Assembly: GCA_030280995.1 (NCBI GenBank)
Contig: JASXTE010000268.1
Span: 1-64,000, forward strand
Source of the DNA: Hemileia vastatrix
Lineage: Eukaryota > Basidiomycota > Pucciniomycetes > Pucciniales > Zaghouaniaceae
Direction: 5' to 3'
Length of the DNA: 64,000 nucleotides
Below are positions 44,274 through 56,357 of the stretch, piece by piece. A program made the translations under genes and the position numbers. Positions within the stretch are counted from its first letter, which is position 1; each line of letters opens with the position of its first letter. The notes beneath the pieces were generated by a model. The model made no database searches. It saw nothing but the letters and a program-made list of their open reading frames with translations, and was not told the origin of the DNA.

Positions 44274-46795
44274 TCAGGCTCCGAACGCAGCACGTACTGC
44301 GTGAGCATAGATTGAAGAAAGTGTTGAAAGAGAAGAAGACGGTTCAGTACGAGGTATGTTATGGAGCTGCCTCAGAAGACGAAACCTCAGAACCTCACAC
44401 GCAGCGAACTTCGGTGTGCCTAGGCCTCCGGCAAGATCGTAGCCAATGGTAGCGTTGAACCCAGTATTTGCACTTCCACAGCCTAGAGATCCACCCAGAG
44501 TGACGTCGTTGAAAGCCTTGGGGTTTTTATAGAGAGTAGGGTTGATCCAGCCTACTCTCCCCTTTTTAACTCTTTTTCTTGCGTCGTTGATGAGAGCAAT
44601 AATCGAAGCAAAAGTTGGAGCACTGTTTGGAGAAGGTGAGATGTATGGAAGTCGACGTTGACATAGGTTTGGACCAAACTCTCCGAAGATGTTGACAGAC
44701 TTCGAATACTCACGAAGCTGATGTGCCCCACGCCAGGACATCCTCTCCTTTTTGAGTGATGACGTATTGAGCTCCGTAAGCCGATACGTCTGTACAAGTC
44801 CAAGAGAACAAACAAATAGTAGGAGAAAGCATGCATCGTCAAGAGAAAGAGAGAAGATGGATGTGACGCTTCAAAGTTCCAAAGCAAATGCCTCTCTATC
44901 TACTCACCTGGTATACCTTTGCCATCGGTTCTGTAAGCACCTTTTGGAGCATGATTGGCGGGAGAGGCCAGATAAGTAGAGAGAGCAGACTTCTGGAAAG
45001 CTGGTGTTTTAAAAATGGTGGAGACGCCACTGCTGCTGTAGTATTGACCATTCCTAGGTGAAACTGCCTCTTCGGGGAATCCTTGAGTTCCTCCAACTGA
45101 AGTGACGAATTGGCAACCTCCTGGCACTGTAGCTACAAACGGCGGACATTTGTTTGATGGCTGAAAACCATTGACTCCACCATCACCCGACGCAAAGACC
45201 AGAGTCACCCCTAAGGACGATAGTTTCTGAGCATTATAGCACTGATCGATAATCTCTTGAGGAGGGAAATAGCTCTCTACACCGCCGAAAGAGACGCTCA
45301 AAACGCCTGGCTGATCCTGAGCCTTGATGAAGTGCTGGAAAGTTAAAGAGAAAAGGTCGCCTTGGGTAAAGTCATGGCACTGTAGCTACAAACGGCGGAC
45401 ATTTGTTTGATGGCTGAAAACCATTGACTCCACCATCACCCGACGCAAAGACCAGAGTCACCCCTAAGGACGATAGTTTCTGAGCATTATAGCACTGATC
45501 GATAATCTCTTGAGGAGGGAAATAGCTCTCTACACCGCCGAAAGAGACGCTCAAAACGCCTGGCTGATCCTGAGCCTTGATGAAGTGCTGGAAAGTTAAA
45601 GAGAAAAGGTCGCCTTGGGTAAAGTCATTTCCAAAGTTGAATACCTTTGAGCGAAGTGGATAGGTTGCAGCTACAACAGTCTCAACATCCAACATAGCTT
45701 CAAGACCCGGATTTGCTGGTATATTGACGGCTCCATTTAGACTCTCAATTGGAATGTTGAATCCAGCAGCATCTGGACGGTATCGATTCAAGAAGTTGGT
45801 TAGATCACTTTGACTGGTATACTGATCAAGGTATTCCATAATTGCGATATCGACACTGTTTGAGTTGCCTTTGGAAGGGACATAGCTGGAAGTTCCATAG
45901 AGATTGCGCTTGAAGAAGGAGAACACGAAGATAGCGAAAAGATGAGTCTTTACGTTGAGCGTTGAGCTCTTGCTCTCTTCCCTCTATTCAGCCCACCATA
46001 GATCGACGAGGGTTCTCAGGCACACTCACAAGACACTGAGGAGTAATGACTGAGGTACTACAACCTGCAGGAGCGCCAGCAGCCGTGACTTGAATCTCAC
46101 TTGCATTGAATTTCTGAGGGTGAAGGTTTGGGACCTTGAAGTCGTGGAAACTTGCGATCGGATAGATGTTTTGGACATACTGAGCGATAGAAGCGTCTAC
46201 AGTGTACTCTTTAGTTCTTGAAGCCTTTGATTCCCCAGAATAGAGAAATCTTTCAAAGTTGGCTGATAACATTTGAGAAGCTTGAGCGACTGAAGATCTG
46301 ATTTCCACTTCGTCGCCTAAAGCAGAGAAGGTGAAGTCGGAGTCTTTCAAACCTTGAGACTTGAGATAATTGATGATTGCATCTCTACCTTCGTCTGAAA
46401 TCGAGGCGTATTGCTTGAGCTCATCCTTAGTCAACCATTCTCCTTGAGAATCAGCGATTTGATACATCTTTTCGGTCAATCCTTCCATGTCTTGACCTTT
46501 CAATGACATCGTGTAGGTCAAAGGATCGGTTCCGAGAGCCTTCAAGAAGACAGAGAAGGCGATGGTGATTGAGTGTTAAAGGAAAAAAAGAGACGCGCGC
46601 GCTCACTCTTCGAAGGGAACCCTCATCTGCTTTCAATTCTTTCCCAGAACTACTCACTTCACCAAGACTTTTCCAGATGGGCGAAATGATGCTTGGAGCT
46701 TTGAAAACCTGTCCTTGTACCGATGCCGCTGGGATTGCTAAGGCAGAAGACGCGACTGCGATTGAGACTAGGATGAACCGAAAGTTCATTGCCAC
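44274..46795 (-). CDS. sedolisin (tripeptidyl-peptidase type) with disruptive internal duplication
   Basis: Secreted serine-carboxyl peptidase active at acidic pH. Exons: 46607..46795, 46030..46539, 44908..45908, 44714..44789, and 44274..44622 with uncertain end. A signal peptide (MNFRFILVSIAVASSALA) is followed by the pro-kumamolisin activation domain (LTYTMSLKGQDMEGLTEKMY, KDELKQYAS). The catalytic domain has Glu and Asp in GLEAMLDVETV, the oxyanion Asp in FASGDGGVNGF and the catalytic Ser in WGTSASAPTFAS, formed across the exon 4/5 junction. The C-terminal metal-site region is GFNATIGYDLAGGLGTPKF. Exon 3 contains an exact 253-bp direct tandem duplication (45122..45374 and 45375..45627). 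As 253 is not a multiple of three, it breaks the frame ahead of the catalytic Ser. Either a real inactivating duplication or an assembly artefact. The last few residues may lie beyond another small intron. Confidence 0.82.
45122..45627. repeat. exact 253-bp direct tandem duplication inside the sedolisin
   Basis: Copy 1 is 45122..45374 and copy 2 is 45375..45627, both starting TGGCACTGTAGCTAC and ending TTGGGTAAAGTCA. The copies are identical as read and abut without spacer. Both lie wholly within exon 3. Confidence 0.95.
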
Positions 46796-47474
46796 CGTGG
46801 TTGAGAGTCTGAGTCGGGAGATGATGAAATTTGGTAGAGACGTCTAATGGGTTGATTCCGAGGCCTGAGAAGACCTTAAGCAGGAGGTAAGAGGTGAGTA
46901 GAGAAAAAAGAGAAAGCTGAAGAGTAGATAGAGAGGGAGAGAGAGAGAAGAAAGAGAGGATCTTTCTGAAGAGACCTTCCTGTCTTTTATGGGATTCTTC
47001 ATCACAGAAGTTGCTGGTCGAAGAAGAGGAAAGATCGAGGCTAAATCTAGGCCAAATGAAAAGATGAGGCTTTCGCAGGACCTAAAGCCTCTTGAGACTG
47101 TGAGCAACACATCGACCGCGATCGTTTCGTCGCCCTTCTCTTCTCTTTCCCTTCTGAGCTGGGATTCTGATCTGCGATTTTTTGGCAGAATCGACCACTG
47201 CTTCTCTGCTCCTCCTTGAGACCCACTACTCCTTCAAATTTCGTCTCACTCCCTCCGTTCAACACCTCCAAGTCAATCTGGACACTCCGACCGACTAGTA
47301 CCCATTTCTCGCGAGCCTCTAGAACACGGACTTGAGTCCAAGGTGAGTTGACTGTCATTGAAGCAGAAGCTAAGAAAGAATGTAGGATTCCAAAAGAGTG
47401 TGGGTTTGATCTAACGTAAGTACATCTATGCGAAAGAAGAACTGGAGGATCAGGCTCAATAGCGAGAAAAAGTC
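46796..47474. other. intergenic, no gene seen
   Basis: Promoter side of the sedolisin and 3' side of the next gene. Ser/Leu-rich open frames on the minus strand have no start or domain. Confidence 0.4.
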
Positions 47475-48042
47475 TCAATCTCTGCCAAACAATCCGGTGT
47501 GCTTGTAGTAGCCAGAAGAATTGATGATAGTGTTCTTGACAAATGGAATTTGGCTCTGTCCGCCGCAATTTGTGGCTGTGGTTTTGTCGTGAACCTTGGA
47601 GTAAGCGCTACAGGTGTATTCCACTCCTAGACCTGGTTTACCTCTGGCTCCCAAATCTTGGTAGTAGTTGACAAACTTGCAACCTTTGACGGAGTCTGGA
47701 AAGAGAGCGTTGGAGAAGTTGCAGGCGGGTCAGCGTGTGCTCTTCTCAAACTCGGAGAAGTATCTTACTCGGAGAAGTTCTCAATCTACGTGCGACCACC
47801 ATGCGAAGACTGTCTCTCCAAGTGATGATCAACATCAACTGCTACTCACCACAGAATGCGAGACAGTCTTTCAAGGTCTTCTCAGCCGAGTTGGTGAGGT
47901 AGTCTGGAGCTTGAGTGGCACAAGTCAAATCTTCGAAGACTTCGTGGTAGACACCAGGTTTGTTTGAACCTCCACCGAGTAATGGAGCAGCAGTTGCGGA
48001 AGCAACGAGTAGAGAGAGAACAGTAGCGACAGTGAACTTCAT
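47475..48042 (-). CDS. small secreted cysteine-containing protein, basidiomycete fruit-body-specific type
   Basis: Two exons (47850..48042, 47475..47695) give 137 residues. The signal peptide MKFTVATVLSLLVASATAA is followed by a mature domain of about 118 residues. Its order of motifs matches the basidiomycete 'fruit-body specific protein' family: a TLKDCLAFCDSVKGCKFVNY block joined across the intron, YTCSAYSKVHDKTTATNCGG, and SSGYYKHTGLFGRD at the end. Four to six cysteines probably form disulfides. The role of the family is unknown; members are abundant secreted proteins. TATAAG lies at 48129-48134, 87 bp before the ATG. Frame intact. Confidence 0.72.
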
Positions 48043-48128
48043 CTTGATTTGGATGGAACTTTTGAAGGAGAGTACGAAAGAGAAAGAGAGATGAAGGGGA
48101 AATCGACACACAACGGATCGACGATCCT

Positions 48129-48134
48129 CTTATA
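48129..48134 (-). promoter_or_regulatory. TATA-like box (TATAAG)
   Basis: TATAAG on the minus strand, 87 bp upstream of the fruit-body-type protein start. Confidence 0.4.
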
Positions 48135-49072
48135 CCTCTACGCGCAAATCTTCCTTTGATCGAGAGAAGCCGCTGAAAAAAGCTTTTAGATTGTGGAAAC
48201 TTGCTTTGTGGGCCCATCGGAAGATTTGATTTCACGATGAACTGCATGGACTAGCTTGGCTCTGGTAGATTAAAAGAAGAAAGGGGCTCGACGCGCAGAA
48301 CCGCGAGTTGCTCTCTCTTTCTCCTCTGCAAAAACTTCCGATTCTCTGGCGATCTTGAAGCTGAATATCTCTCTTGTTCACGTTCAGACCACAAGGAAGA
48401 GCTCTACATGTGCATGTAAGACAAGGAGACGAGTTGCTTTCGCAGACCGGAACTACACCACGACACAGATTGCAAAGAAATATCCAAATTTCTGGAAGAT
48501 GTGAATTGAGACCGAGATTTACAAGTTGCGAGAGAGAGAGAGAGACGGAGAGAGACAGAACTAATTAGGGGAGTATAGAAGGTCTGTGAAGTATATATGT
48601 AACAAGAGCGAGGGATAGAGAGAGAGGAAGAGGAAGGGCGAACCCAAGAAACGACCAACGAGTTTGAGTTGGACACGAAAGCGAAGGGAAAGATAATAAG
48701 AGTAAAAGAGAAACGAATTGTTCATTATGTTTTCATTGAGGAGTGTTCGTTAGAAGAGTGAAATAAGCTTCAAGTAGAAAAAGGTTTTGTGAAGTAAAGG
48801 GTTCGTTTCGTCTTGATCCTTTGTTCTTGTTTACTTAAAAGAAGACTTGTGGCGTTATGATGATTGGTTGATTGTTTGATGTATGAATAATGCGTGCGAG
48901 AAGAGAATAAAATGGTCGACTGGATAGAGAGAGAGAAAGAGAGAGATGAAATAAATGTCCACTTGAAGAAGATCGATGAGAAAAAGCCTCCGATGACGAT
49001 AGTCCGGATTCATGGAAATGGAATTGTCATAAGCTATGTATGATCATCCAATTCAATAATAACTCGTCATAA
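48135..49072. other. intergenic, no gene seen
   Basis: About 0.9 kb with a GA-rich stretch near 48528-48560 and otherwise AT-rich sequence ending in the 3' UTR of the kinase gene. No supportable coding region. Confidence 0.4.
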
Positions 49073-52000
49073 TCATTTGGGAGGAGGAGGTGAGCTTTTC
49101 CTCTTTTCAGCCTTTTCCCTCTCCTTCTCCTTCTTGTCTTTCTTCTTGTCCTTTTTCGCATCTGGAGCCGGAGAAGCCGTTCTTGCAGCTCTGTCTGCAG
49201 CTTGAGCTAAACCCAAAGCTGCAGCTGCATCTCTGACTGGAGAGGTTGCTCTTGAAGAGTGTTTTGAAAGATCGTTTCCATTTCCGTTTGCAGAAGATCC
49301 TCTTCTAGAAGCGTTCGTAGAATTGACGGCCAAATTTGATGGTGGTGGAATCGACATTTCTTGACAGGTAGGTTCTGCTGCTTCTCCGCATCCTACATGA
49401 GTTCTGAAAACGAAGACGAGAAGGGAGAGAAGACGATCGAAGGTCAGCAAGAATGAAGATCATCTCAGTCAACGATTCCCGAGTTTTCTGTTACTTTCGG
49501 ACTCACTTGTAAGGACAATCATCACAATCCAAGAATGGTTTCCAACCGATTCTCTTTCCACAGACCCAACATTTAGCCAGGGCATTACTCAACATGACAG
49601 CTGGAGGGAGTAAACTTCCAGCACCCAGACCAACGTTAGCCACGTTTCCAGAACCACCATTTGCAGCTTCTCTAGCGACGGCAGTCAAGCTTGAAGGTCT
49701 CTTCGTACCATTCTTGACCAAAGTGAATCTATGGAATAAAGGTAAAGGTTCGTGAATAGAGCTTGCGATGGTTGCCATTGCCAAAGAAGGATCATGTCCA
49801 TGTCCTCCGATTCTATGAGAAGAGTGAGCCGTCATGAAAGATTGAGGTGCAGAAGGTGAGACTTGATTAGACAGAGGTGAATCTTTCTTTCTTTGAAGAG
49901 TCGAGCTCGACCAAGCTGCTTGAGCTTCGTCGACGTCCGAAGAAGGGTTTGGAGAAGACGAACTACTGTCATCGTTTGCTCGAACCGTCATTGTCGATTC
50001 GGTTTCGTTCTTTCCACCTCTGGTTGTGATTTGAGACATTGTTGAAGGTAGTTTTGCATGGCCGTTGTTGAGCTTCGAAGGTCTAACTACCGAAGTGCTG
50101 TATTCCGAATCGTCAGAAGAAGGATTCTTGACAGTCAAATCATTTCCCTTTGTCGACTCTTCACCATTCTGATTTGCGACTGGACCCAACCAACTAGCTC
50201 TTAGACTTGGTAAAGCATCGTTATCGTCTTCCGACCACCAAGGATTTCCATGACCGGCAACTTTGAACGTCCCATTCTTGATTGTTCCAGTCAAGGCAGC
50301 GACTTGATCCGAAACGTCCAAGGGAACTCCCTGACCACCTTTGACAGTTCCTTGAGGTAATAGATCACCATCTCCAGTGATGCCGACCTTCTCCAAAGCA
50401 GCCAAAGCTTCATCCATCTCGTCACCCGAACTACCACTTGTATAACTATCTTCCGATCCTTGTCTGACTGGAGTAAGGTTTGACTTTCCGACTTTGACTT
50501 CGCCATTGAAGGAAGGTAATCTTGGTGGACCACCAGGTCTCGTAGCTCTGTTTTCCTTTCCACCTTTTCTCTTGCTACCCAAGACTGCATTGATCGAAGA
50601 TCCTCTAAGACTTCCGACGTTGTAAGCGGCTTCTTTCTCCTTTTCGTTTTGAACCACTTCCTGTTCGATGTCTCTTAACCTCTTGATGATTTCTCTCATA
50701 TCTGGTCTTGCAGAAGGATCTTCGTCTACACAATCTATAGCCAATTGGATAAATCTAGTAGGACAACCTTCGGACGCCATTTCTCTAATCTCATCCGAAT
50801 CCAAACCGAAACCTGGCATCTGTCTCTTGTAAGTTTCCGAATCCACCAACTTCCTCGAAGTCAATTCGCAGAAGATGACTCCTAAAGAGAAAATGTCCGA
50901 AGGTAGAGAGAAATCCACTCCCATCAAGATTTCAGGTGACATGTAACCATCTGTTCCACAATAACTGATTCTTCTCATTTCATCTTCGTTTCTGGCTGCT
51001 ATTCTTGCGAAACCGAAATCGCAAACCTTGATTCTTTCATTTGCTGTGATCAATAGGTTTTCACCTTTCAGATCTCTATGCATGCAATTCCTTGCGTGGA
51101 GATAGGCTAAAGCTCTTGCTATGTCGGTTGCGAAAGACACTCGCAATCTCATCGGAAACGGTTTGCGTTTCTGTGAGAAGAGAAAGGGGAAAAGAGATGA
51201 AGAACAATCTGAGTCAGGAAAGAACACGAGGCGGAAGAGAGAGTGAAAGAACGGAAACTCACGTCTGCAATGTAACTTCTGAGATTACCTCCTACAAATT
51301 CTGAGATGATGTAGATTCTACCGTCTGGTCCCGGTGACTTTGTGAGACCAATGTACTGAACGATATTAGGATGACGAGCTTCCCTGTGAGGCGGAGAGAG
51401 AGAAACAAGAAGAAGAAGAAGTCAGTGGAAAAATCGAAGTGTTGTTCTTTTAACATCCAATTCGACAACGTTGAATCAAAACTCACTTCATCAGAACACA
51501 TTCTCTCTCGAAATACTTCTCGACATCATAAGTAGTGTTCGGAAGGACTTCCTTGATAGCCACTTGAGTTCCAAGATACTCTCCCTGGAAGAGAGAGATT
51601 ACGAGTGGAGAAAGGATAGGAGCAAAAGAGGCGGTGGAAGCGCAGTGGGGATAGGGGAAGGTCAGCAAGCGTTCGGAACGAGACTTTTTGATCCATTGTT
51701 ATAACAAATTGAATTTCCGAAGTAGACATAGCAGAGAGATGACTTGTGCAGCTCTGTTGAAGCATTGAAGGATGGGATGTGCCCCTGAGGGAAGATCATC
51801 CAACTTTCCACTCCCAAGCCCTTTGTTCGATCTACTCTCCCTTTCAATTAAAGTCAGATTGACATTCAATTCTAATCCTAAGCTTAAAGAAGATCCAGGC
51901 GACTCTTGAAGAGAGCAAGCAAAGGACGCATAGGCTTTTGGTTGCATGATTTTCTACCACCTCCAACTTTCCCAATCGAGTCGAGTTGCGAATCAGACGT

Positions 52001-52228
52001 CATCTTCGAGTCAAAGCTGCCACTCACAGAGAAGACTACACCGAAACTTCCCCCACCAATCTTTACCCATTCACCTCCCCCAGGACCAGTGAGATCGTTG
52101 AAGTTGATGACGTCGAATCGATCCATTTGAGAATAGACTTTCCTTTTCCGTTTTGGATTGGTGATTAGAGTTCTGTAAACTTGATCTGGTTCGTAAATCG
52201 AGGAGGGATTGGAGATGACAGTCGACAT
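49073..52228 (-). CDS. TKL-like protein kinase with C-terminal C1 zinc domain
   Basis: Exons: 52028..52228, 51487..51584, 51263..51383, 49507..51170, 49073..49403; 804 residues, intact. The N-terminal kinase domain has a Gly loop (IGGGSFGVVFSGEYLG), catalytic Lys (QVAIKEV), alpha-C (EKYFERECVLMKEARHPNIV), HRDLKGENLL, a CDFGFAR loop, CGTDGYMSPEIL and a TKL/MAP3K-like C-lobe (CVDEDPSARPDMREIIKRL). About 400 Ser/Asn-rich residues follow. Then comes a C1-type zinc domain: HRFTLVKNGTKRPSS, a long loop, CWVCGKRIGWKPFLDCDDC and YKTHVGCGEAAEPTC. The tail is Lys-rich. A C1 domain C-terminal to the kinase is the reverse of Raf and PKC. It may bind diacylglycerol or membranes; substrate unknown. Confidence 0.85.
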
Positions 52229-53056
52229 GTAGCAGATGATGTTGTTAGTAAAGGAGAAAGAAAGGGAAAAGGGGGAGAAAGGAGGTCGGTGGAAATGAGA
52301 GGGAGACATGGACATAGAGGGATCAAAGATCCAAAGGAGATTCTCCCTGATGACTCACGCAACTGATTCCTTGACGTGAAGTTTGGATTCTAAAAGGATT
52401 CTGATCTATATTTCTAGATAAACGGGACTAGAGATTGCGAAGTTGAGGGAGCAGGCAGTGATGATGCTGTGTACTTGAACGTTTTGAGGATAGGATGCTG
52501 CAAAGTCGAGATCCAACGCTTCCTTCCAGTTCTTTGCTCTTCTGTGAATGGATGGATGGGTCGTTGTTCGATTTGCTGGAATGGAAAGGTCGTAAGAGGT
52601 CGTAAAGCTTGTGAGATTAGAGTGCGATGATCCAAGTCGAGATAGATGTTGGTTGGTGGTGCACTAGATCGAATGCTTCAATCAAAAATTCTCCACCCCC
52701 TTCGGACTCTCGCTTTGTGACTGCCGACTAAACTTCGTTCACACGACTTTTCAATTGATGATCTGGATACATTGACATCAAATTTACAAAGTGCACCAGT
52801 CAAAGAAAGAACGAGACCGAGGGCAGTCAAATCGAGAAGAGAGAGAGTGCTTGAACTGTCCCTGCTCGTCGATCGACATTTTGAAAGTATGAAAACATGA
52901 GCTCGGTTGTTCTTTTCTCGACTCTATCTTCAATTTGTTTACCTGTTCTTCTAAAGAACTGTGACAAGAACTCAAGCTTACGAGAGGGGAGCTCGCTACG
53001 AGTCGTCGATGACTCTCTTCGACCTTTTGACAAGTTGACATCCTTTCTTTCTTCCT
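52229..53056. other. intergenic, promoter of the kinase gene
   Basis: Upstream of the kinase start and downstream of the GRDP gene. A 73-codon frame at 52414..52635 (-) has no conserved feature and is not called. Confidence 0.4.
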
Positions 53057-55797
53057 TCAACAACCTCCTCCTCCGCCTCCGCAACCACCACCTCCACCAC
53101 ATCCTCCCCCTCCTGCGTTCAAAGAGTAAAATTGTAGAAAGAGGAAGAGAGGGAAGATCAGAGAGGGTGGCGCAAATCGATGGCTCTCTCTAACCTCGCT
53201 GAACTTGAGACTCACCTCCCCCACAACTCGAGACGACAGGAATTACAGTCATACCTCCTGCACTGGAGTGTGATACTCCACTGGTATTACCATTCTGGTT
53301 CGAGAAAGTCGAGGGACCTGGAGAGAAGTGAGAAATGAAAGACGATGTGAGTAAAGTCCGAAGCTAACTCTCTCAAATTCTCACCTTCTCGACTCGCGAC
53401 TCACCAGAAACGCAACGTCCGGCACCTTGCTCTGTCCCTTCAACGTATGCAAAAGCTGGAATATAAACGAAAGGATACAGTATTGCATGCGAATAGCCAT
53501 CAAGGAAAGGATCCCTATGATCGACTCTTCTACTTCCATTTTGAATTTGCTCCTCAGTTTGGATTTTCCTAGCTTTCCTGTTCTCGTTCCACTTAGTTCC
53601 TGAGATTGCGACAGAGTTATGAGCTGAAGGATGAGTAGAATCATCAAAGGCTTCCTGCTCCGAATCTTGCGATGATCTCTCGCTTGATGATCGAGCTTTG
53701 GAGAAGACTTTGGATAGAAAGGCCTTCTTTCCTTTGTCACTTTCGAGGTTGCTGATCAAACAGCCACATGTAGTGTATTTCTGATTGAATCGCCTCTCCC
53801 ATCGCTTGGAAGTATCTTCGAATGCCTTGGAGAGTACTCCTTCTTCGATCTTGTCGTTATGGTCGACATGACGACCGACGGAATGAACGACATCTCCTGT
53901 ATATCTTCGGGATAGCATATGAGTATGGAATATGAGATCTATGTCTAGAGTGGGACACAGAAGAACTTTCTGGGTAGACATGAGGTCGAGCCAGTGATCT
54001 GTTTAATAGAGAAGAATTGAAAAAGTTGGATTGCCAACACGAACGACGTCAACAGCCTGTGAACGGTTCGTAGAGTTACTATCCACTCACGATATCTGAC
54101 GATCCCTCTAGCTACATTTCCATCATCCAAACCTTCTTCTAACCTTTTAGGATCAGACCAACCCAAGTTGTTCATTTCAGCAATGAAGCTCCCTTGTCGC
54201 AGAACCGCTGAGACGAGATCCAAAGAGGCTCCTGTGATCAAGTCGCCTTCGATATAAGACCCAAACAGAGCTCTACACTTTCGATCAACCGAACCCTGAC
54301 CATTTGAAGTCTTCGATGGAGCACTTTCTCCGAGCGACCACTCTCTCATCTCAGCTACCAGTTTCTTAGCCGAAAACTTGACGTTTTCCGCCTCGGCCTT
54401 GATTCCTCTATCCCATCGTGACTTTCCTTTACTCTCTCTTCTCTTGTATTCACGATCGTGAGAGTGCTCTAGGATCGGACAGAGAAAGGCATCCGCAGGA
54501 TCCTGCTGATAAATCTCTCCTTGAGAATCGACGTAGGTGTTCGCCAGTTTGAATGTAGAATCTTGGGACCAAGAGATGAGATCTTCCACTAACCTTCCAC
54601 CTCGAACGACATCAGAAGCGATTCTCAGATCGCAAGTTTCACAATCTCTTTGCCATCCAATATCCATGAGACCCCTTTCGAAGACCGAGTCTGGGATTGG
54701 ACCTGGAAATTCAGAGCTGGTGTAACTGATGAAGATCTTGGTCTTGCAGCGAGGACATGGAAATGGAAAACTTTCCAAGTCATCCGGATCCAGTGCACTC
54801 AGCTCTGACGAGATGAAAGGAGGTGGTTGGAGATCGAGGTGGAAAGGTGACGAGAGATTGGCCTCCCAAAATTGGGACGCTTCCGGAGTAGATGGGCGAA
54901 GATTGTGATTGAGAGAGGCAGCCTGACGGAAGGAAAAGATGACACAGAAGAAACATTGCTCAATTAGTGACTTTGAAAGACAAAAGGTGAAAAAGTGTAC
55001 TCACCAACGATTCGAGAGGGAAATTGGCTCCAGTGAGAAGCTCTTTCCCCTTGATTCTCTTCGAATCTTCCCAAGCTCGAAGCGGATTCAAGAGATAAGA
55101 ATGCCAAATAATGGCCACGTCGATAGGTGGAAGTAGAAAGTTTGGCAGCTTGAATCCTTCCTTTGGAGGCGCCGGATAAGAGGCTGGATCCATCTCTGAG
55201 ATGTTGGGTTTCTCGACGACACCGGTGTTCTGTTCGCAAAGGATGTGACCAAAATAGAGCTCGAAGCGGTGAGTGGCTCTTATAAGATAGTTCTTCCAGC
55301 GTCGATCTAGCGAACGGAAGAAAAGACAAAGAAGAACCAGCGACGTCAGTGCCCGCTCTTCGATTGCGAGTCTCTGGCTAAGGCTCACCTGCTATCTCCT
55401 CTCTTTCCTTCATCTCGTTAGTGACGTGATCTTCATGAATTTTCTTTCCCTGATATTCAGCCCTAGAGTAGTCATAAGCAGGCGCTACCTCGCCTCCTAC
55501 GACTTGGCCTTCAGAGTTGAATTGATCCATTCCAGATCGGACATTCTCTCTCAATCTTGCGAAAGCCGAAAGTAGAAGTAGGTGAGCTCTAGCTTGAGAC
55601 AGAGTCGCAAATGGGCAGACCGACTTGTTATCTATGATGAAAGGATCAGATTGACTCTGAGAGGTGCAAGGGTAGACGAGAACGTCAGATCATGCTCGCT
55701 GAGTGAATTCTCTTTCTTGACTTACTGTCGAAGCTACATTCCCATCATGAGGCGATCTGAATTCCGTATCACTTCGCTTTTTCTTGAGTTTCGACAT
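53057..55797 (-). CDS. GRDP-like protein (DUF1399) with Cys/Gly-rich tail
   Basis: Seven exons (55726..55797, 55389..55656, 55005..55306, 54091..54922, 53405..53998, 53216..53317, 53057..53112) give 741 residues without breaks. Two copies of the family's His motif appear: PPIDVAIIWHSYLLNP and PTLDIDLIFHTHMLSRRY. A possible zinc site lies between them (CPRCKTK and CETCDL). The C-terminal exons encode a Ser/Asn linker and a tail of almost only Gly with regularly spaced Cys, ending CGGGGGGC-stop. Plant GRDP1/2 take part in stress and auxin responses. Fungal members share the motifs but have no defined role. Possibly metal-binding. Confidence 0.85.
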
Positions 55798-56357
55798 CTT
55801 TGTTTCCTTTTGTTGTGGTGTGAAATGAAGAAGGCAAAGAGCTTTTCCAAATCTTCAATCCAAAATGCAACCTCGTGGTCTGACACGCTGACACCGCCAC
55901 AAACGCCACAGGATCCAGAGGTTGGCCAATTGAAAGATGCGGGATTGGTATTGAGATGAGAACCTTTGAGAATGAGAAAAGAAAAGATGTGACAACAATG
56001 TAAGGAAGAGAGAGTGATGTGTATGCAGACAAAAAGGAAAAGATTGAGGCAACAAAAGAAGAAGGGGTTGGTTAAGTTGGACTATTAAAGATGGTGATGA
56101 TGAACCTAAAAGACAGCGAGAAGTCGAAAAGAGATGCGACAATATTGACTAAAGGAATTGATGCTGAGAAGAATTGATCCAAATGAGTGTGGGTGGAGAA
56201 CGGAGACCTTGAGAAGATCGAAGGGAGAAGAATCCAGCCTAAGAGAGAACGGAATGATCTTCTTTCTAGTTGAGAGCTCCTTTGAATTGAATTGAATAAA
56301 AACGTAGTATGGATGAAAATCCTGAATCGGTGATTGATAACCAACCAGTCAACGTTC
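55798..56357. other. intergenic, no gene seen
   Basis: Promoter of the GRDP-like gene and 3' flank of the DHHC gene. Hydrophobic low-complexity frames on the minus strand lack coding signals. Confidence 0.4.

Noticed and set aside
46658..46795. Ending sedolisin exon 1 at the GTGAGT near 46657
   Set aside because: Using the GTGAGC near 46606 leaves a 67-nt intron of typical size and adds in-frame propeptide residues; the earlier site would give a 118-nt intron.
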